NCBI RefSeq assembly: GCF_014217785.1
Contig: NZ_CP048814.1
Coordinates: forward strand, 2,046,001 to 2,110,000
Direction: 5' to 3'
From: Rhodococcus triatomae
Lineage (GTDB): Bacteria; Actinomycetota; Actinomycetes; Mycobacteriales; Mycobacteriaceae
Length of the DNA stretch: 64,000 nucleotides
A program made the position numbers and the translations under genes. The notes under the pieces were generated by a model. That model worked only from the letters and a program-made list of their open reading frames with translations, did not search any database and had not been told where the DNA came from. Positions 16,497-25,415 of the stretch are shown piece by piece. How positions within the stretch are numbered: position 1 is the stretch's first letter; every line of letters starts with the position of its first letter.

Positions 16497-18659
16497 ATGG
16501 ACCCACACGACGCCCCCTCTGCATCCGGCGGTTCGGCGATGTCGGCCGCGCACGAACACCACGAACATCACGCCGACGGGCACGACAGTCACGGCAGTCA
16601 CGATCGGCACGACAGTCATGCCGGGCATGCCGGGCACGGGGACCACGTGGCACAGTTCCGCCGGCTGTTCTGGATCATGCTGCTCCTGGCGGTGCCCGTG
16701 GTGGGGCTCAGCGACATGTTCGCGATGATCGTCGGATACGACCTGCCCGACGTCGGCTGGCTGAAGTGGGTGTCCCCGCTACTGGGTACAGTCATGTACC
16801 TCTGGGGAGGCCGACCCTTCCTCACCGGCGCCGTCGGCGAAATACGCGCCCGCACACCGGGAATGATGCTTCTGATCGGGCTGGCCATCACGGTGGCGTT
16901 CGTGTCCTCGTGGGGCGCGAGCCTGGGCATCCTGCACCACGAGCTCGACTTCTGGTGGGAACTGGCGCTCCTCGTCGTCATCATGCTGCTCGGTCACTGG
17001 ATCGAGATGCGTTCGCTCGCCCAGACGTCGTCCGCTCTGGACTCCCTGGCAGCCCTGCTCCCCGACGAGGCCGAGCGGGTGGAGGGAGACCGGGTCGTCA
17101 CCGTCTCGCCCGCCGACCTCGCGGTCGGTGACGTCGTCCTCGTCCGCCCCGGCGGCCGGGTTCCCGCCGACGGGCAGATCGCGGACGGCACGGCCGACGT
17201 GGACGAATCCATGGTCACCGGCGAATCCCGCCCGGTGCGGCGGACCGTCGGAGACGTGGTGGTCGCGGGCACCGTCGCCACCGATTCCGGTGTGCGCGTG
17301 CGGATCACCGCCGTGGGGGACGACACCGCCCTCGCCGGCATCCAGCGTCTCGTCAGCGAAGCACAGAATTCCACGTCCCGGGCCCAACGTCTCGCCGACC
17401 GGGCGGCCGGATGGCTGTTCTGGTTCGCACTCGGTGCGGCCGCGATCACCGCCGTCGTGTGGAGCCTGCTCGGCGAGCCGGACGCGGCCGTCGTCCGCAC
17501 CATCACGGTGCTGGTGATCGCCTGCCCGCACGCACTGGGCCTGGCAATTCCACTCGTGGTGTCCATCGCGACCGAACGGGCCGCGAAGGGCGGCGTGCTG
17601 ATCAAGGATCGCCTCGCACTCGAGAGCATGCGCACCGTCGGCGCCGTGCTCTTCGACAAGACCGGCACCCTCACCAAGGGCGAACCGACCGTCACCGCCG
17701 TCCACCCCGTCGAGGGCTGGGACGAGAGCGACGTCCTCGCGCTCGCCGCGGCGGCGGAAGGCGACAGCGAGCATCCGCTCGCGCGGGCGATCGTGGGCGC
17801 GGCACGCCGACGGGACCTGACCGTACCGGCGGCCACCGATTTCGAGTCCTCTCCCGCGGAGGGTGTTGCCGGCACCGTGGACGGGCGACGGATCGGCGTC
17901 GGCGGCCCGCACCTGCTCGCACGGCATCATCGGGAGGAACTCCCGGTCGCGGAGCAGTGGAGACGGGACGGGGCCATCATCCTGCACGTGCTCGCGGACG
18001 GGAACATCATCGGTGCACTCGCTCTCGCCGACGAGGTGCGGGAGGAGTCCCGCGAGGCCGTCGACGCCCTGCACGCGCTGGGCATCGAGGTCGTGATGAT
18101 CACCGGGGACGCCGAGGCGGTCGCTCGGTCCGTCGCCACCGAACTCGGTATCGACCGGGTCTTCGCCGGGGTCCGCCCGGAGGACAAGGCCGCCAAGGTC
18201 GCCCGACTCCAGCACGAGGGCAAGGGCGTCGCGATGGTGGGCGACGGCGTGAACGACGCTCCGGCCCTCGCGCAGGCGGACGTCGGGATCGCCATCGGCG
18301 CGGGCACCGACGTGGCGATCGCCTCCGCCGGTGTGATCCTGGCCGGCGACGATCCCCGCTCGGTGCTGTCGGTCATCGAACTGTCCCGGGCGACCTACCG
18401 CAAGATGAAGCAGAACCTGTGGTGGGCGGCGGGATACAACCTCGTCTCGGTACCGCTGGCAGCCGGCGTCCTCGCACCGATCGGCTTCGTCCTGCCGATG
18501 TCCGTCGGCGCGATCCTGATGTCGTTGTCCACCGTCGTGGTCGCCCTCAACGCGCAACTGTTGCGGCGCCTCGACCTGCGGCCGGAGGTGAGCACGAGGG
18601 AAGTGCTCGCTCGTTCCGGAGGGCGGGCGCGCGCTACCGCGCGGGCATCTGCCGATTGA
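16497..18659 (+). CDS. Heavy-metal P1B-type ATPase, CopB-like
   Basis: A 720-residue P-type ATPase. The N-terminus (residues about 18-56) is a histidine-rich tail with repeated H-x-x-H and HDSH units instead of a CxxC metal-binding domain. Transmembrane motif C343-P-H assigns it to the P1B-3 (CopB) subgroup, which exports copper or silver. The phosphorylated aspartate is D387 in FDKTGTLTKGEP; SEHPLARA is the HP motif of the nucleotide domain, and GDGVNDAPAL the hinge motif. The C-terminal helix pair (KQNLWWAAGYN, SLSTVVVALNAQLL) is intact. The upstream CsoR-like operator supports metal-inducible expression. Metal specificity is inferred from the CPH motif. Confidence 0.92.
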   Translation: MDPHDAPSASGGSAMSAAHEHHEHHADGHDSHGSHDRHDSHAGHAGHGDHVAQFRRLFWIMLLLAVPVVGLSDMFAMIVGYDLPDVGWLKWVSPLLGTVMYLWGGRPFLTGAVGEIRARTPGMMLLIGLAITVAFVSSWGASLGILHHELDFWWELALLVVIMLLGHWIEMRSLAQTSSALDSLAALLPDEAERVEGDRVVTVSPADLAVGDVVLVRPGGRVPADGQIADGTADVDESMVTGESRPVRRTVGDVVVAGTVATDSGVRVRITAVGDDTALAGIQRLVSEAQNSTSRAQRLADRAAGWLFWFALGAAAITAVVWSLLGEPDAAVVRTITVLVIACPHALGLAIPLVVSIATERAAKGGVLIKDRLALESMRTVGAVLFDKTGTLTKGEPTVTAVHPVEGWDESDVLALAAAAEGDSEHPLARAIVGAARRRDLTVPAATDFESSPAEGVAGTVDGRRIGVGGPHLLARHHREELPVAEQWRRDGAIILHVLADGNIIGALALADEVREESREAVDALHALGIEVVMITGDAEAVARSVATELGIDRVFAGVRPEDKAAKVARLQHEGKGVAMVGDGVNDAPALAQADVGIAIGAGTDVAIASAGVILAGDDPRSVLSVIELSRATYRKMKQNLWWAAGYNLVSVPLAAGVLAPIGFVLPMSVGAILMSLSTVVVALNAQLLRRLDLRPEVSTREVLARSGGRARATARASAD

Positions 18660-19101
18660 GCGCCGGCACGAGGACACCGAGCCAGCCGCGGGCGGATCCG
18701 ACCAGGATGTCGCGCCAGTCGAAGCTGTCCCGCCACAGCGTGATCCGACCACCCTGGACCTGGAAGCGTCCGTACACCCAGAATCGGATCACGAGCCGGC
18801 CGATCGAGATCTCGTCGGTGCGGTCGGTGAGCACGATGTCTCCGTCGGCGGCGATGTGGTGGGTGCGCACGTCGAAACCGATCCGGCCCGGGCGTAGTCC
18901 GGCGCGGAACAGGCGGGCGAAGCGGGATCTGCCGCGGACCGTGGGCAGCGAGACGTTGATATAGACGAGATCCTCGGAGACGAGGCTCGCCGCGGTCTCG
19001 ACATCGGAGCGGGCCAGCGCATCCAGGAATTCGAGCACGACGGCGCGGGGATCGTCGGTGTCGGCGGTCGGTATCGGGGTGACGGCGTCGGTATCCGGCA
19101 T
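18634..19101 (-). CDS. Limonene-1,2-epoxide hydrolase-like (SnoaL fold) protein
   Basis: A 155-residue NTF2-like protein. The catalytic arrangement of Rhodococcus limonene epoxide hydrolase is recognisable: a Y-x-N pair (LVYINVSLP), the Arg-x-Asp dyad (LTDRTDEI) and the late Asp in ITLWRDSFDW. It should therefore be able to activate water for epoxide opening without a covalent intermediate; the substrate is unknown. M at 19101 follows GGAGAG by 12 bases; an alternative ATG at 19140 adds 13 residues. Its last 26 bases overlap the 3' end of the convergent ATPase gene. Confidence 0.78.
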   Translation of the reverse strand: MPDTDAVTPIPTADTDDPRAVVLEFLDALARSDVETAASLVSEDLVYINVSLPTVRGRSRFARLFRAGLRPGRIGFDVRTHHIAADGDIVLTDRTDEISIGRLVIRFWVYGRFQVQGGRITLWRDSFDWRDILVGSARGWLGVLVPALNRQMPAR

Positions 19102-19174
19102 GGGCCGATGATGCTCTCCGCGGCCGGATGGGGCAACCATTCACCGCGGCGCAGGATCGCGCAGCGACGCGGGG

Positions 19175-20041
19175 TCATGCGGCGGCGCGGAGTGCACGTC
19201 GGAAATCCGCCGGTCGGACGCCGGCCCGAGCGGTGAACCAGGAACCGAAGTTCGACTGGTCCGCGAATCCGAGTGCGGCGCCGATCCGGCCGATCGAGAG
19301 TTCGCTGTGCGCCAGCAGCCGCCGCGCCTCGAGCAGGATCCGGTCGTCGATCACCTGTTTCGGCGACTTCCCCACCGACTCCGCGGAGGCGCGAGCGAGT
19401 GTACGGGTGGAGTACCCGAGCAGTTTCGCGTATTCGGCAACGCTGTGCCTGCGGGCGAAGTGCGCCTCGACGGCGTCCCAGAACTCGAGGAACACCGGGG
19501 TGCTCGCCGCCACGGGCTCGGCCGGGTCGGCGAGCGAACGCAATTGCAGGAGCACACTCTCGAGCGCACTGCGGGTGACGGATCTGCGCAGCTCGTCGTC
19601 CATCACGGAGTCGGCCACCAGCTCCGACAACACCCGGACCTGGCCACTCATCCGCTCCCACAGCGCCGTGTCGAACGTCCAGTGCCTCGGCCCGTACGGG
19701 CAGCTGATCTGGCCGAGCGTCTCCACCCGGGCGTCGAACATGCCGTCGGGGAAGGCGAGCACATACCCGTCGAACGCGCTGAGATCGCCCCAGGCATGCG
19801 TCATCCCGGGCCGAATCCAGAGCACCGTGCCCTCGCGCAGCGAATGGACGGTGAAGTCGACGACATGCTCGGCCGAGCCCTCGGTGACGAACAGCAACAG
19901 ATGGAAGTCGAGTCGCTGCGTCCCTACGAATTCGCGGGCTCCGGCCCGCTCGAGCAGCTCGGCCACCCGCGACACCTCGACCTCGCCGGACCGTTCGGGC
20001 CGAGGACGGTAGGGAACCCTCCGAATAGCGTCGTGTCTCAT
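19175..20041 (-). CDS. AraC-family transcriptional regulator
   Basis: A 288-residue regulator with an N-terminal cupin-like sensor (LDFHLLLFVTEGSAEHVVDF, GTVLWIRPGMTHAW) and a C-terminal AraC double HTH (HSVAEYAKLLGYSTRTLARA and LSIGRIGAALGFADQSNFGS, the second with the usual FxDQSxFxxxF pattern). ATG 20041 opens the conserved region; an upstream TTG at 20095 would extend into the intergenic DNA. It is divergent from the NAD(P)-binding oxidoreductase at 20106 with only 64 bases between the starts, the classic layout of an activator and its target. Confidence 0.85.
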   Translation of the reverse strand: MRHDAIRRVPYRPRPERSGEVEVSRVAELLERAGAREFVGTQRLDFHLLLFVTEGSAEHVVDFTVHSLREGTVLWIRPGMTHAWGDLSAFDGYVLAFPDGMFDARVETLGQISCPYGPRHWTFDTALWERMSGQVRVLSELVADSVMDDELRRSVTRSALESVLLQLRSLADPAEPVAASTPVFLEFWDAVEAHFARRHSVAEYAKLLGYSTRTLARASAESVGKSPKQVIDDRILLEARRLLAHSELSIGRIGAALGFADQSNFGSWFTARAGVRPADFRRALRAAA

Positions 20042-20105
20042 ATTCACCAGTTCGTGGCCGAGTCCAACCTCGAAATCCTCAAGATACTGACCCAAACTTA
20101 CCTAC

Positions 20106-20768
20106 ATGAGCGAACAGAAGCCAGCAACCCCCTCCCTCGCGATCATCGGCGGTACCGGCTACGCGGGCGGACACATCGCGGCCGACGCCGCCGCACGCGG
20201 CCTCCGGGTCACGGCAGTGTCCCGCTCGGTACCGACGACCACGCTCCCGGACGTCGAGTACGTCCGAGGCGACCTGGGCGACTCGGCGTTCCTCGGGAAG
20301 CTCGCCGCCGACCACGACGTCGTGGTCCTCGCGGTGCACGGGACCGACCCCGAGGGCTCCGACCTGGCGGAGCGGATGCCCACCGTCGCCGATGCCGTCC
20401 GCGACCTCGCCCGCCTGGGTGTGGTCGGTGGCGCCGGGAGCCTCACCGTGTCCGAGGACGGGCCGCGCGTCGTCGACACGCCGGAGTTCCCCGAGGCGTT
20501 CAAGCCCGAGGCCCTTGCCCACGCGGACGTCCTCACCTGGCTACAGGCTCACGGCGGCGATCTCGACTGGTTCTACGTCAGCCCCGCACTCGACTTCGGT
20601 TCGTACGCACCGGGCGAGGCCACCGGGACCTATCGAGTGGGCGGCGACGTCGCGGTGTTCGACGCCGACGGCAAGTCCGAGATCTCCGGTGCCGACTACG
20701 CGAAGGCCTTCGTCGACGAAATCGTCACCCCGGCGCATCACAGGCAGCGATTCACCGTCGCGTATTGA
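20106..20768 (+). CDS. NAD(P)-binding atypical SDR oxidoreductase
   Basis: A 220-residue Rossmann protein. The nucleotide-binding loop near the N-terminus is IIGGTGYAGGHIA (GxxGxxG), followed by VTAVSRSV; the SDR-type serine/tyrosine active site is replaced by the looser pattern of NAD(P)H-binding (NmrA/YwnB-like) proteins (GVVGGAGSLTV, DWFYVSPALDFG, EISGADYAKAFVDEI). These act as small-molecule reductases or redox sensors. The gene is divergent from the AraC-type regulator, its probable controller. Its stop lies two bases from the end of the convergent Gly-rich gene. Confidence 0.82.
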   Translation: MSEQKPATPSLAIIGGTGYAGGHIAADAAARGLRVTAVSRSVPTTTLPDVEYVRGDLGDSAFLGKLAADHDVVVLAVHGTDPEGSDLAERMPTVADAVRDLARLGVVGGAGSLTVSEDGPRVVDTPEFPEAFKPEALAHADVLTWLQAHGGDLDWFYVSPALDFGSYAPGEATGTYRVGGDVAVFDADGKSEISGADYAKAFVDEIVTPAHHRQRFTVAY

Positions 20769-20769
20769 G

Positions 20770-21783
20770 TCAGGGCAGCTCGAAGGTCACCACGATCCGG
20801 GGGCTCGAATCGGGTTCGGCGTGGCCGATGACGCCGCCGGCCGGTGACAGCGACAGCCCGCCTCCACCTCCGCCGGGAGGCTCGTTCGGGTCCCCGATGC
20901 CGCCGATCTGGGCTCCCGCGGCTCCGCCGCCGCCTCCGTACCAGCCGGCTCCACCGCCGCCACCGCCGCCGATCCCGGGCCCGACGGCCTCGGGGTAGGC
21001 GGCACCGGAGCTTCCGGCACTGCCTCCGTACCCGGGCCCTCCGGGCAGGCCGTCCGAGCTCGAGTTGTCACCGCCGAACAGGTCGGAGCCCCCGCCCGCA
21101 CCGAAGTCTCCGTACCCGGCGGGGGTGCCACCGCCGCGGGCACCCGCTCCGGGCGCACCGGCATCGCCGCCCGGCGAGAGTGTCCCAGCGTAGGTGGATG
21201 CCCCGCCACCGCCACCGGCCGCGATCGCGAGCGGGATCTCTATCTGCCTGCCCACCAACGGGTTCCGGATTCCGGTGTCGAGGACTACCGACGACAGGCC
21301 GCCACCGGCGCCGCCGTTGACATTGGGCGGGTCGACATTGCGGCGCCAGTCGGTGGTTCCGCCGCTACCTCCCCCGCCCCCCACCTGCACGTTGTCCTCT
21401 GGGGCTCCGCTGCGCCCGTTCTCGCCGATCCGCATGTAGACGGTGGATCCCGGAATCAGCCATGCGTCTCCACTCACTGTCGCCGCCCGGCCACCCGGGG
21501 CGGCGGTGCCACAGCAGCTGTCGCCGCCGCGTCCGCCGACGACCTCCATGTGGATGCGCCACACCCCGCCGGGAATCGTCAGTGGCACACCGCCCACACC
21601 CATCGGGGGCCTCACCTCACCGGAGTTGTCGGTGTAGGTGCACGTGACGGTCTTGCCCGATTGTTCACACTGAGGCGGCAATTGGGCCGATGCGACGCCC
21701 GCCCCCGGGAAGGCGGCGAGTCCCCCTGCCGTCAGTCCGGCCGCAGCCACCGTGCCGATCCGACTTCGCCACTTCGAACGCAT
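20770..21783 (-). CDS. Glycine-rich exported protein
   Basis: A 337-residue exported protein. It begins with a signal peptide (RIGTVAAAGLTAGGLAAFPG, likely cleavage after SAQ near residue 34). Two cysteines lie in QCEQSGKTVTC and two adjacent in DSCCGTA. From about residue 120 to the end the sequence is glycine-rich (GGGGGSGG, GGGGGGGAGWYGGGG) but interspersed with ordered strands, resembling the glycine-rich fold of surface and receptor proteins and not random low complexity. ATG 21783 sits 8 bases after GGGAGG; GTG 21792 is less likely. It lacks a C-terminal anchor, so it may be secreted or wall-associated. Confidence 0.7.
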   Translation of the reverse strand: MRSKWRSRIGTVAAAGLTAGGLAAFPGAGVASAQLPPQCEQSGKTVTCTYTDNSGEVRPPMGVGGVPLTIPGGVWRIHMEVVGGRGGDSCCGTAAPGGRAATVSGDAWLIPGSTVYMRIGENGRSGAPEDNVQVGGGGGSGGTTDWRRNVDPPNVNGGAGGGLSSVVLDTGIRNPLVGRQIEIPLAIAAGGGGGASTYAGTLSPGGDAGAPGAGARGGGTPAGYGDFGAGGGSDLFGGDNSSSDGLPGGPGYGGSAGSSGAAYPEAVGPGIGGGGGGGAGWYGGGGGAAGAQIGGIGDPNEPPGGGGGGLSLSPAGGVIGHAEPDSSPRIVVTFELP

Positions 21784-21910
21784 CCGATGCACCTCCCGTT
21801 ACGCATGTTCTTCGTACCGACCCACCCTGCAACGTAACCCGGAGGAGTGGTGCGGCATGCGATGTTGCTCCGGAAACGCCGTCGCGATCCGCGGCGGCGA
21901 GCGACCCCGG

Positions 21911-23185
21911 CTACCCCACCGCCTTGCTCAATTGCTCAGGCGTCCACCGCTCGACGGCGCGTCCACGGCTGTCCGTGAAGTCCTCGATGGTGCCTTCGGG
22001 GTCGACGATGACGATCCGGTAGCCCTCGTCGATGAGTTTGGTCGCTGTTTCCGACGACGTGCGTTTCGCCACGGGCAGCACCTCGTCCACCCGGCTCATG
22101 TCGAAAACGACCAGATCGGTACGAGGCGGATGGGTGAGGATCTCGTGCACCAGCGATTCGATGCTGCTCAGTACGAGGTCGCCCTGGAGCACGTAGATCG
22201 TGGCCTCCGTCCCGTCGAGGGAGACGATCTGGGTCTCCCACAGCGACGAGCGGGACGGCCGGCTCGCTTCCATCAGGTGCAGGCCCAGGTCCTCGGACAG
22301 CAGCTCCATCATCGCGACTCCCCTCGCGCTGTTGCCGTGCGCGTCCAGGCGTGGCGAGAACACGGCCACCCCCACCTGCCCCGGCAACACCCCGATGATT
22401 CCGCCGGCGACCCCGCTCTTGGCCGGGATACCCACCGTGGTCAGCCAGTTGCCCGCGGCGTCGTACATTCCGCACGACGCCATGACGCTGAGCAGGTGCC
22501 GATTGGTCGGCCGACAGAGAAGCTGCTTGCCGGTGTTGGGTTGCACTCCGCCGTTCGCGAGGGTGGCGGCCATCAACGCGAGATCGCTCACCGTCACGGA
22601 CGCCGCACACTGGCGGATGTATCCCGCGACCGCCTTGGCGGGATCACCCGACAACGAGCCCGACCCGTGCAACAGGTACGCCAGTCCGAGGTTGCGATCG
22701 GCGGTCCGCAGTTCCGAGGCCGCGACCGCCTCGTCCACCTCGACGGGCCGCTCCGCGAGGTCGGCGAAGAAGGCCAGCACCCGGTCGACCGCCGTCGTCC
22801 CGTCGTCGGCCTTGATCAGCGTGTGCGTGGTGATCGCACCCGCGTTGATCATCGGGTTCCGCGGCTTGCCCGTCTCCGGGTCGAGGGACAGCTCGTTGAA
22901 TGCGTCACCACTCGGCTCGACACCGATCCGGTCGAGTACGTAGTCGAGGCCGTGATCTTCGATCGCCAACGCGTAGGCGAACGGCTTGGACATCGACTGG
23001 ATGCTGAATTGATGGTCGGCATCGCCGCTCGCATAGACGGTGCCGTTGGTGGTACACAACGCGACGGCCGCGCGAGTCGGGTCGGCCGCGGCAAGCTCGG
23101 GGATGTAGTCCGCCGTAGCGCCCGAATCGATGTGTGCGGTGTCAGTGATGATGCTGTCGAGATAGTCCAGGATCGGCGAGCGCAT
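21911..23185 (-). CDS. glsA: Glutaminase fused to a STAS domain
   Basis: A 424-residue protein. Residues 1-305 are a beta-lactamase-fold glutaminase with the catalytic Ser-x-x-Lys in FSIQSMSKPFAYALA, the N-M/P-x-x-N-A-G motif PRNPMINAGAI, and IPAKSGVAGGI near residue 255, which holds the third conserved Ser. The enzyme hydrolyses glutamine to glutamate and ammonia. Residues about 320-424 form a STAS domain (TIYVLQGDLVLSSIESLVHE, TDLVVFDMSRVDEV), as found in anti-sigma antagonists and anion transporters, probably for nucleotide sensing or protein contact. Start ATG 23185 follows GAGGAAGG. Glutamine metabolism is also represented by gltB in this window, but the genes are unlinked. Confidence 0.93.
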   Translation of the reverse strand: MRSPILDYLDSIITDTAHIDSGATADYIPELAAADPTRAAVALCTTNGTVYASGDADHQFSIQSMSKPFAYALAIEDHGLDYVLDRIGVEPSGDAFNELSLDPETGKPRNPMINAGAITTHTLIKADDGTTAVDRVLAFFADLAERPVEVDEAVAASELRTADRNLGLAYLLHGSGSLSGDPAKAVAGYIRQCAASVTVSDLALMAATLANGGVQPNTGKQLLCRPTNRHLLSVMASCGMYDAAGNWLTTVGIPAKSGVAGGIIGVLPGQVGVAVFSPRLDAHGNSARGVAMMELLSEDLGLHLMEASRPSRSSLWETQIVSLDGTEATIYVLQGDLVLSSIESLVHEILTHPPRTDLVVFDMSRVDEVLPVAKRTSSETATKLIDEGYRIVIVDPEGTIEDFTDSRGRAVERWTPEQLSKAVG

Positions 23186-23341
23186 CGGGCACCTTCCTCG
23201 GCCGCATCGGTGCGGCCCACGCGAGTGGTCGTATCCGGCACCACGAAGTTACCCGGGTTTGCGAGGCCCTGGCTGGTTGCGCCGGCATCTCTCCTCTCCC
23301 CGTGAGCGCGCGTCCCGCACGAGCATTGCCGATGGCACAAA

Positions 23342-23361
23342 TTGAAGGTAGTTTGAAGGTA
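23342..23361 (+). promoter_or_regulatory. Tandem repeat at the toxin-antitoxin start
   Basis: TTGAAGGTA occurs twice in direct orientation (23342-23350 and 23353-23361), 11 bases apart, about one helical turn. The second copy runs into the ATG at 23361 and also supplies the ribosome-binding sequence GAAGG. This placement fits an autoregulatory site for the antitoxin, but binding is inferred. Confidence 0.45.
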
Positions 23362-23828
23362 TGTCCGTACGTGAGGTTCCATTCTCGGAGATTCAGAATC
23401 GCGGAAGGGCCACGCTGGCGGAGTGGCAGCGTGAGGGCGGACGGCCGCTCCGAGTGACCCGCCGTGATGATGAGGATCTGGTGTTGATGACTGCTGTGCG
23501 CGCCGATCAGGAACGCGAGGTTCTCACCGCGGCCACGTCCATGGTGCAAACCCTGCTCGGTTCGCAGGACCGCACCCTCGTTCGTCAGGTTCTGCTCGCC
23601 GGGTTTCCGTGGGTAGAGCTACTGTCGGATGAGGAAACGGCCGAGTTCATCGACGAGTTGATCAGTTCACTCAGACAAGGCACGTCGTTGGGGAACCCGG
23701 CACCGCCCGCGCACACGATCGAGATGTGGCGACACACGGCAGAGGTGTACGCAGACCCGAACTTGGCACGGGCACTGTCCTCACCGTCCGAGGAAGACTC
23801 GGGGACCGTGCCGATTCCGAAGCGGTGA
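23361..23828 (+). CDS. Antitoxin, Phd/YefM-like
   Basis: A 155-residue protein. The N-terminus (VREVPFSEIQNRGRATLAEW, then PLRVTRRDDEDLVLMTA) has the strand-helix-strand pattern of Phd/YefM-type antitoxins, in which that half binds DNA. The C-terminal half is acidic (LSDEETAEFIDELISSL, SEEDSGT) and would wrap and neutralise the toxin. At 155 residues it is longer than typical Phd proteins. Its stop overlaps the GTG start of the toxin gene (GTGA), the usual coupling. Local GC is below that of the flanking genes, as in mobile toxin-antitoxin modules. Confidence 0.68.
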   Translation: MSVREVPFSEIQNRGRATLAEWQREGGRPLRVTRRDDEDLVLMTAVRADQEREVLTAATSMVQTLLGSQDRTLVRQVLLAGFPWVELLSDEETAEFIDELISSLRQGTSLGNPAPPAHTIEMWRHTAEVYADPNLARALSSPSEEDSGTVPIPKR

Positions 23829-24178
23829 GCCCGAAGAAGGGCGACCGCGTTGCTCCACCCGCACGTGAAGGACTGTGGGACTTGAGGTTCGACAGTACCC
23901 AAGCAGCCAAGGGCTGGGAAACACTGTGCCGGCAGGCCCCAGCGAACACACTGGCCGCCTACAACGAGATGCGGGCGCGTCAGCCGAAACAGGCACCGAC
24001 ACCGAGGCACCACCGCCTCAAAGGTGCACTGGCCAGTGCCGTCCGTCACGGCGTGGAGTTGGAACAGTGGCAGTTCGAGGTCACCGGGAGCGGCCGTGTC
24101 TGGTACTTGCTGGATGTGGAGGGGAGAACACTGTGGCTCCGCTACGCCGGCACGGGGCACCCGAAGGCCACGGACTAG
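23825..24178 (+). CDS. Toxin, RelE/ParE-superfamily-like
   Basis: A 117-residue protein starting at a GTG that overlaps the antitoxin stop. It is basic in the middle (RHHRLKGALASAVRHG) and ends with the strand pair GSGRVWYLLDVEGRTLWLRYAG, which resembles the core and C-terminal strands of RelE/ParE-fold toxins; the HPKATD ending keeps the terminal histidine/lysine region. RelE-like members cleave ribosome-bound mRNA and ParE-like ones act on gyrase; which applies is not clear. The family call rests on size, gene order and strand pattern. Confidence 0.65.
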   Translation: MSPKKGDRVAPPAREGLWDLRFDSTQAAKGWETLCRQAPANTLAAYNEMRARQPKQAPTPRHHRLKGALASAVRHGVELEQWQFEVTGSGRVWYLLDVEGRTLWLRYAGTGHPKATD

Positions 24179-24295
24179 CCGAACACGAGCGACCTCGCTC
24201 GGGATCAATGCCTACTCGATCACCAGGCTGTTTCGCTCCACCACCCGTCCGGACGCAGCTAGACTGAAGCGATCCTCTCGAGCCGGAGTTGCTTC

Positions 24296-25372
24296 ATGGC
24301 AATGTCGTTGAGCGACAACGCACTAAGACTGGTGCGAAGTCCCCTGTTCCAGCTGTCCACCGCCGGACAGGAACTCTTCCACACGAACATGCTCTATTGG
24401 CTGATCCGCACGCATCCGCGCACAGCGCACGAGCTCACCGAATTCTGTTTCGGGGTAGGGGTCCGACAGCTGGGCCCGAATTCTCCTGACGTTCGGCGTG
24501 AGTGGAAGCATGTGGACCTGTTCGTGGATGGCGGCCCGAACCATCACGCCCTCGCGCTCGAGAACAAGCTGCTCGCGGTACCCGATTCCCGGCAACTCGT
24601 CGGGTATCACCTCTCGATCTCTTCCCAGGAGCTTCGCAGCGAGTCGACCGAATACGTGCTGCTTGCCCTCATCCCGCCGTACGCAGGACTCCCCTCTCCG
24701 TGGCGACTCGTGTCCTATGACGCATTCCCAGCCCCCCTGATTCGCGTCGCCGACGAACTGCGGCGACAGGGACACGCCTTCGACGGTGAACTCGTGGCAC
24801 AGTACGCCGCTCTCGTCCAGATGCTTGTCCGAGTGCGCGACGAATATGCCCCCACCGATCTGTCCGAAAGCCCTGTGCTACTGCCCTCCGACTTACGCAA
24901 AGAACTGACCGACGCGAGGTTGCTGTCCCTCGTCGAGAAACTCCGAATGTCGCGGGTGGCTGCGCGCATCCTCTCCGAAATATCGCAAAGGCATCCGGTC
25001 AAAGCGACCTTGTCCAACACACACGGGATCGTCGAGTGCTTCCTTCCGCACAAGTCGGGAAGCCGGGTGGGGTGGCAGTATCAGAGCGGACAGTTCAGGC
25101 TTGTCGTCATCGCCGGTCACGTGCCACGCGAGCCACGGGATGCGCCCGTCCGTGAACGAATCGGGGGCATGTTTCCCGGCTACTTCGACTTCACACGCCT
25201 CGGCGAAGGGCACCTCGCCTCTACCTGCAAGTCCAAACTGAAGTGGCTCGGGTACGGACGTCATTTCGTGTATCAGTATCGGCTTGTCGACCCTTCGGCA
25301 AGCCTCGACGATCTCGTAGCCCTCGGCGTCACGGCGACGGAATGGGCACAAGAAACCCTCGAGGCGTCATAG
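24296..25372 (+). CDS. PD-(D/E)XK nuclease-superfamily protein
   Basis: A 358-residue protein. The core motif is visible near residues 73-90: VDLFVDG provides the Asp strand, and after a short turn ALALENKL gives the E-x-K pair, so the catalytic triad D...E-x-K is complete. An N-terminal helical segment (HTNMLYWLIRTHPRTAHELT) contains the conserved upstream acidic region, and LVGYHLSI follows as the usual Q/Y helix. The last 150 residues (RVGWQYQSGQFRLVVIAGHV) are an additional beta-rich domain I cannot place. It follows the toxin-antitoxin pair by 117 bases in the same direction and shares its lower GC. A defence or mobile-element role is possible, but nothing here proves it. Confidence 0.7.
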   Translation: MAMSLSDNALRLVRSPLFQLSTAGQELFHTNMLYWLIRTHPRTAHELTEFCFGVGVRQLGPNSPDVRREWKHVDLFVDGGPNHHALALENKLLAVPDSRQLVGYHLSISSQELRSESTEYVLLALIPPYAGLPSPWRLVSYDAFPAPLIRVADELRRQGHAFDGELVAQYAALVQMLVRVRDEYAPTDLSESPVLLPSDLRKELTDARLLSLVEKLRMSRVAARILSEISQRHPVKATLSNTHGIVECFLPHKSGSRVGWQYQSGQFRLVVIAGHVPREPRDAPVRERIGGMFPGYFDFTRLGEGHLASTCKSKLKWLGYGRHFVYQYRLVDPSASLDDLVALGVTATEWAQETLEAS

Positions 25373-25415
25373 GTCTCATGTCTTCGGTGCCGGTCACCCC
25401 TCAGCGCCTGAAGTC

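Noticed and set aside
21752..23305. Plus-strand frame of 517 codons
   Set aside because: Antisense shadow of the glutaminase gene, low-complexity Arg-rich translation.
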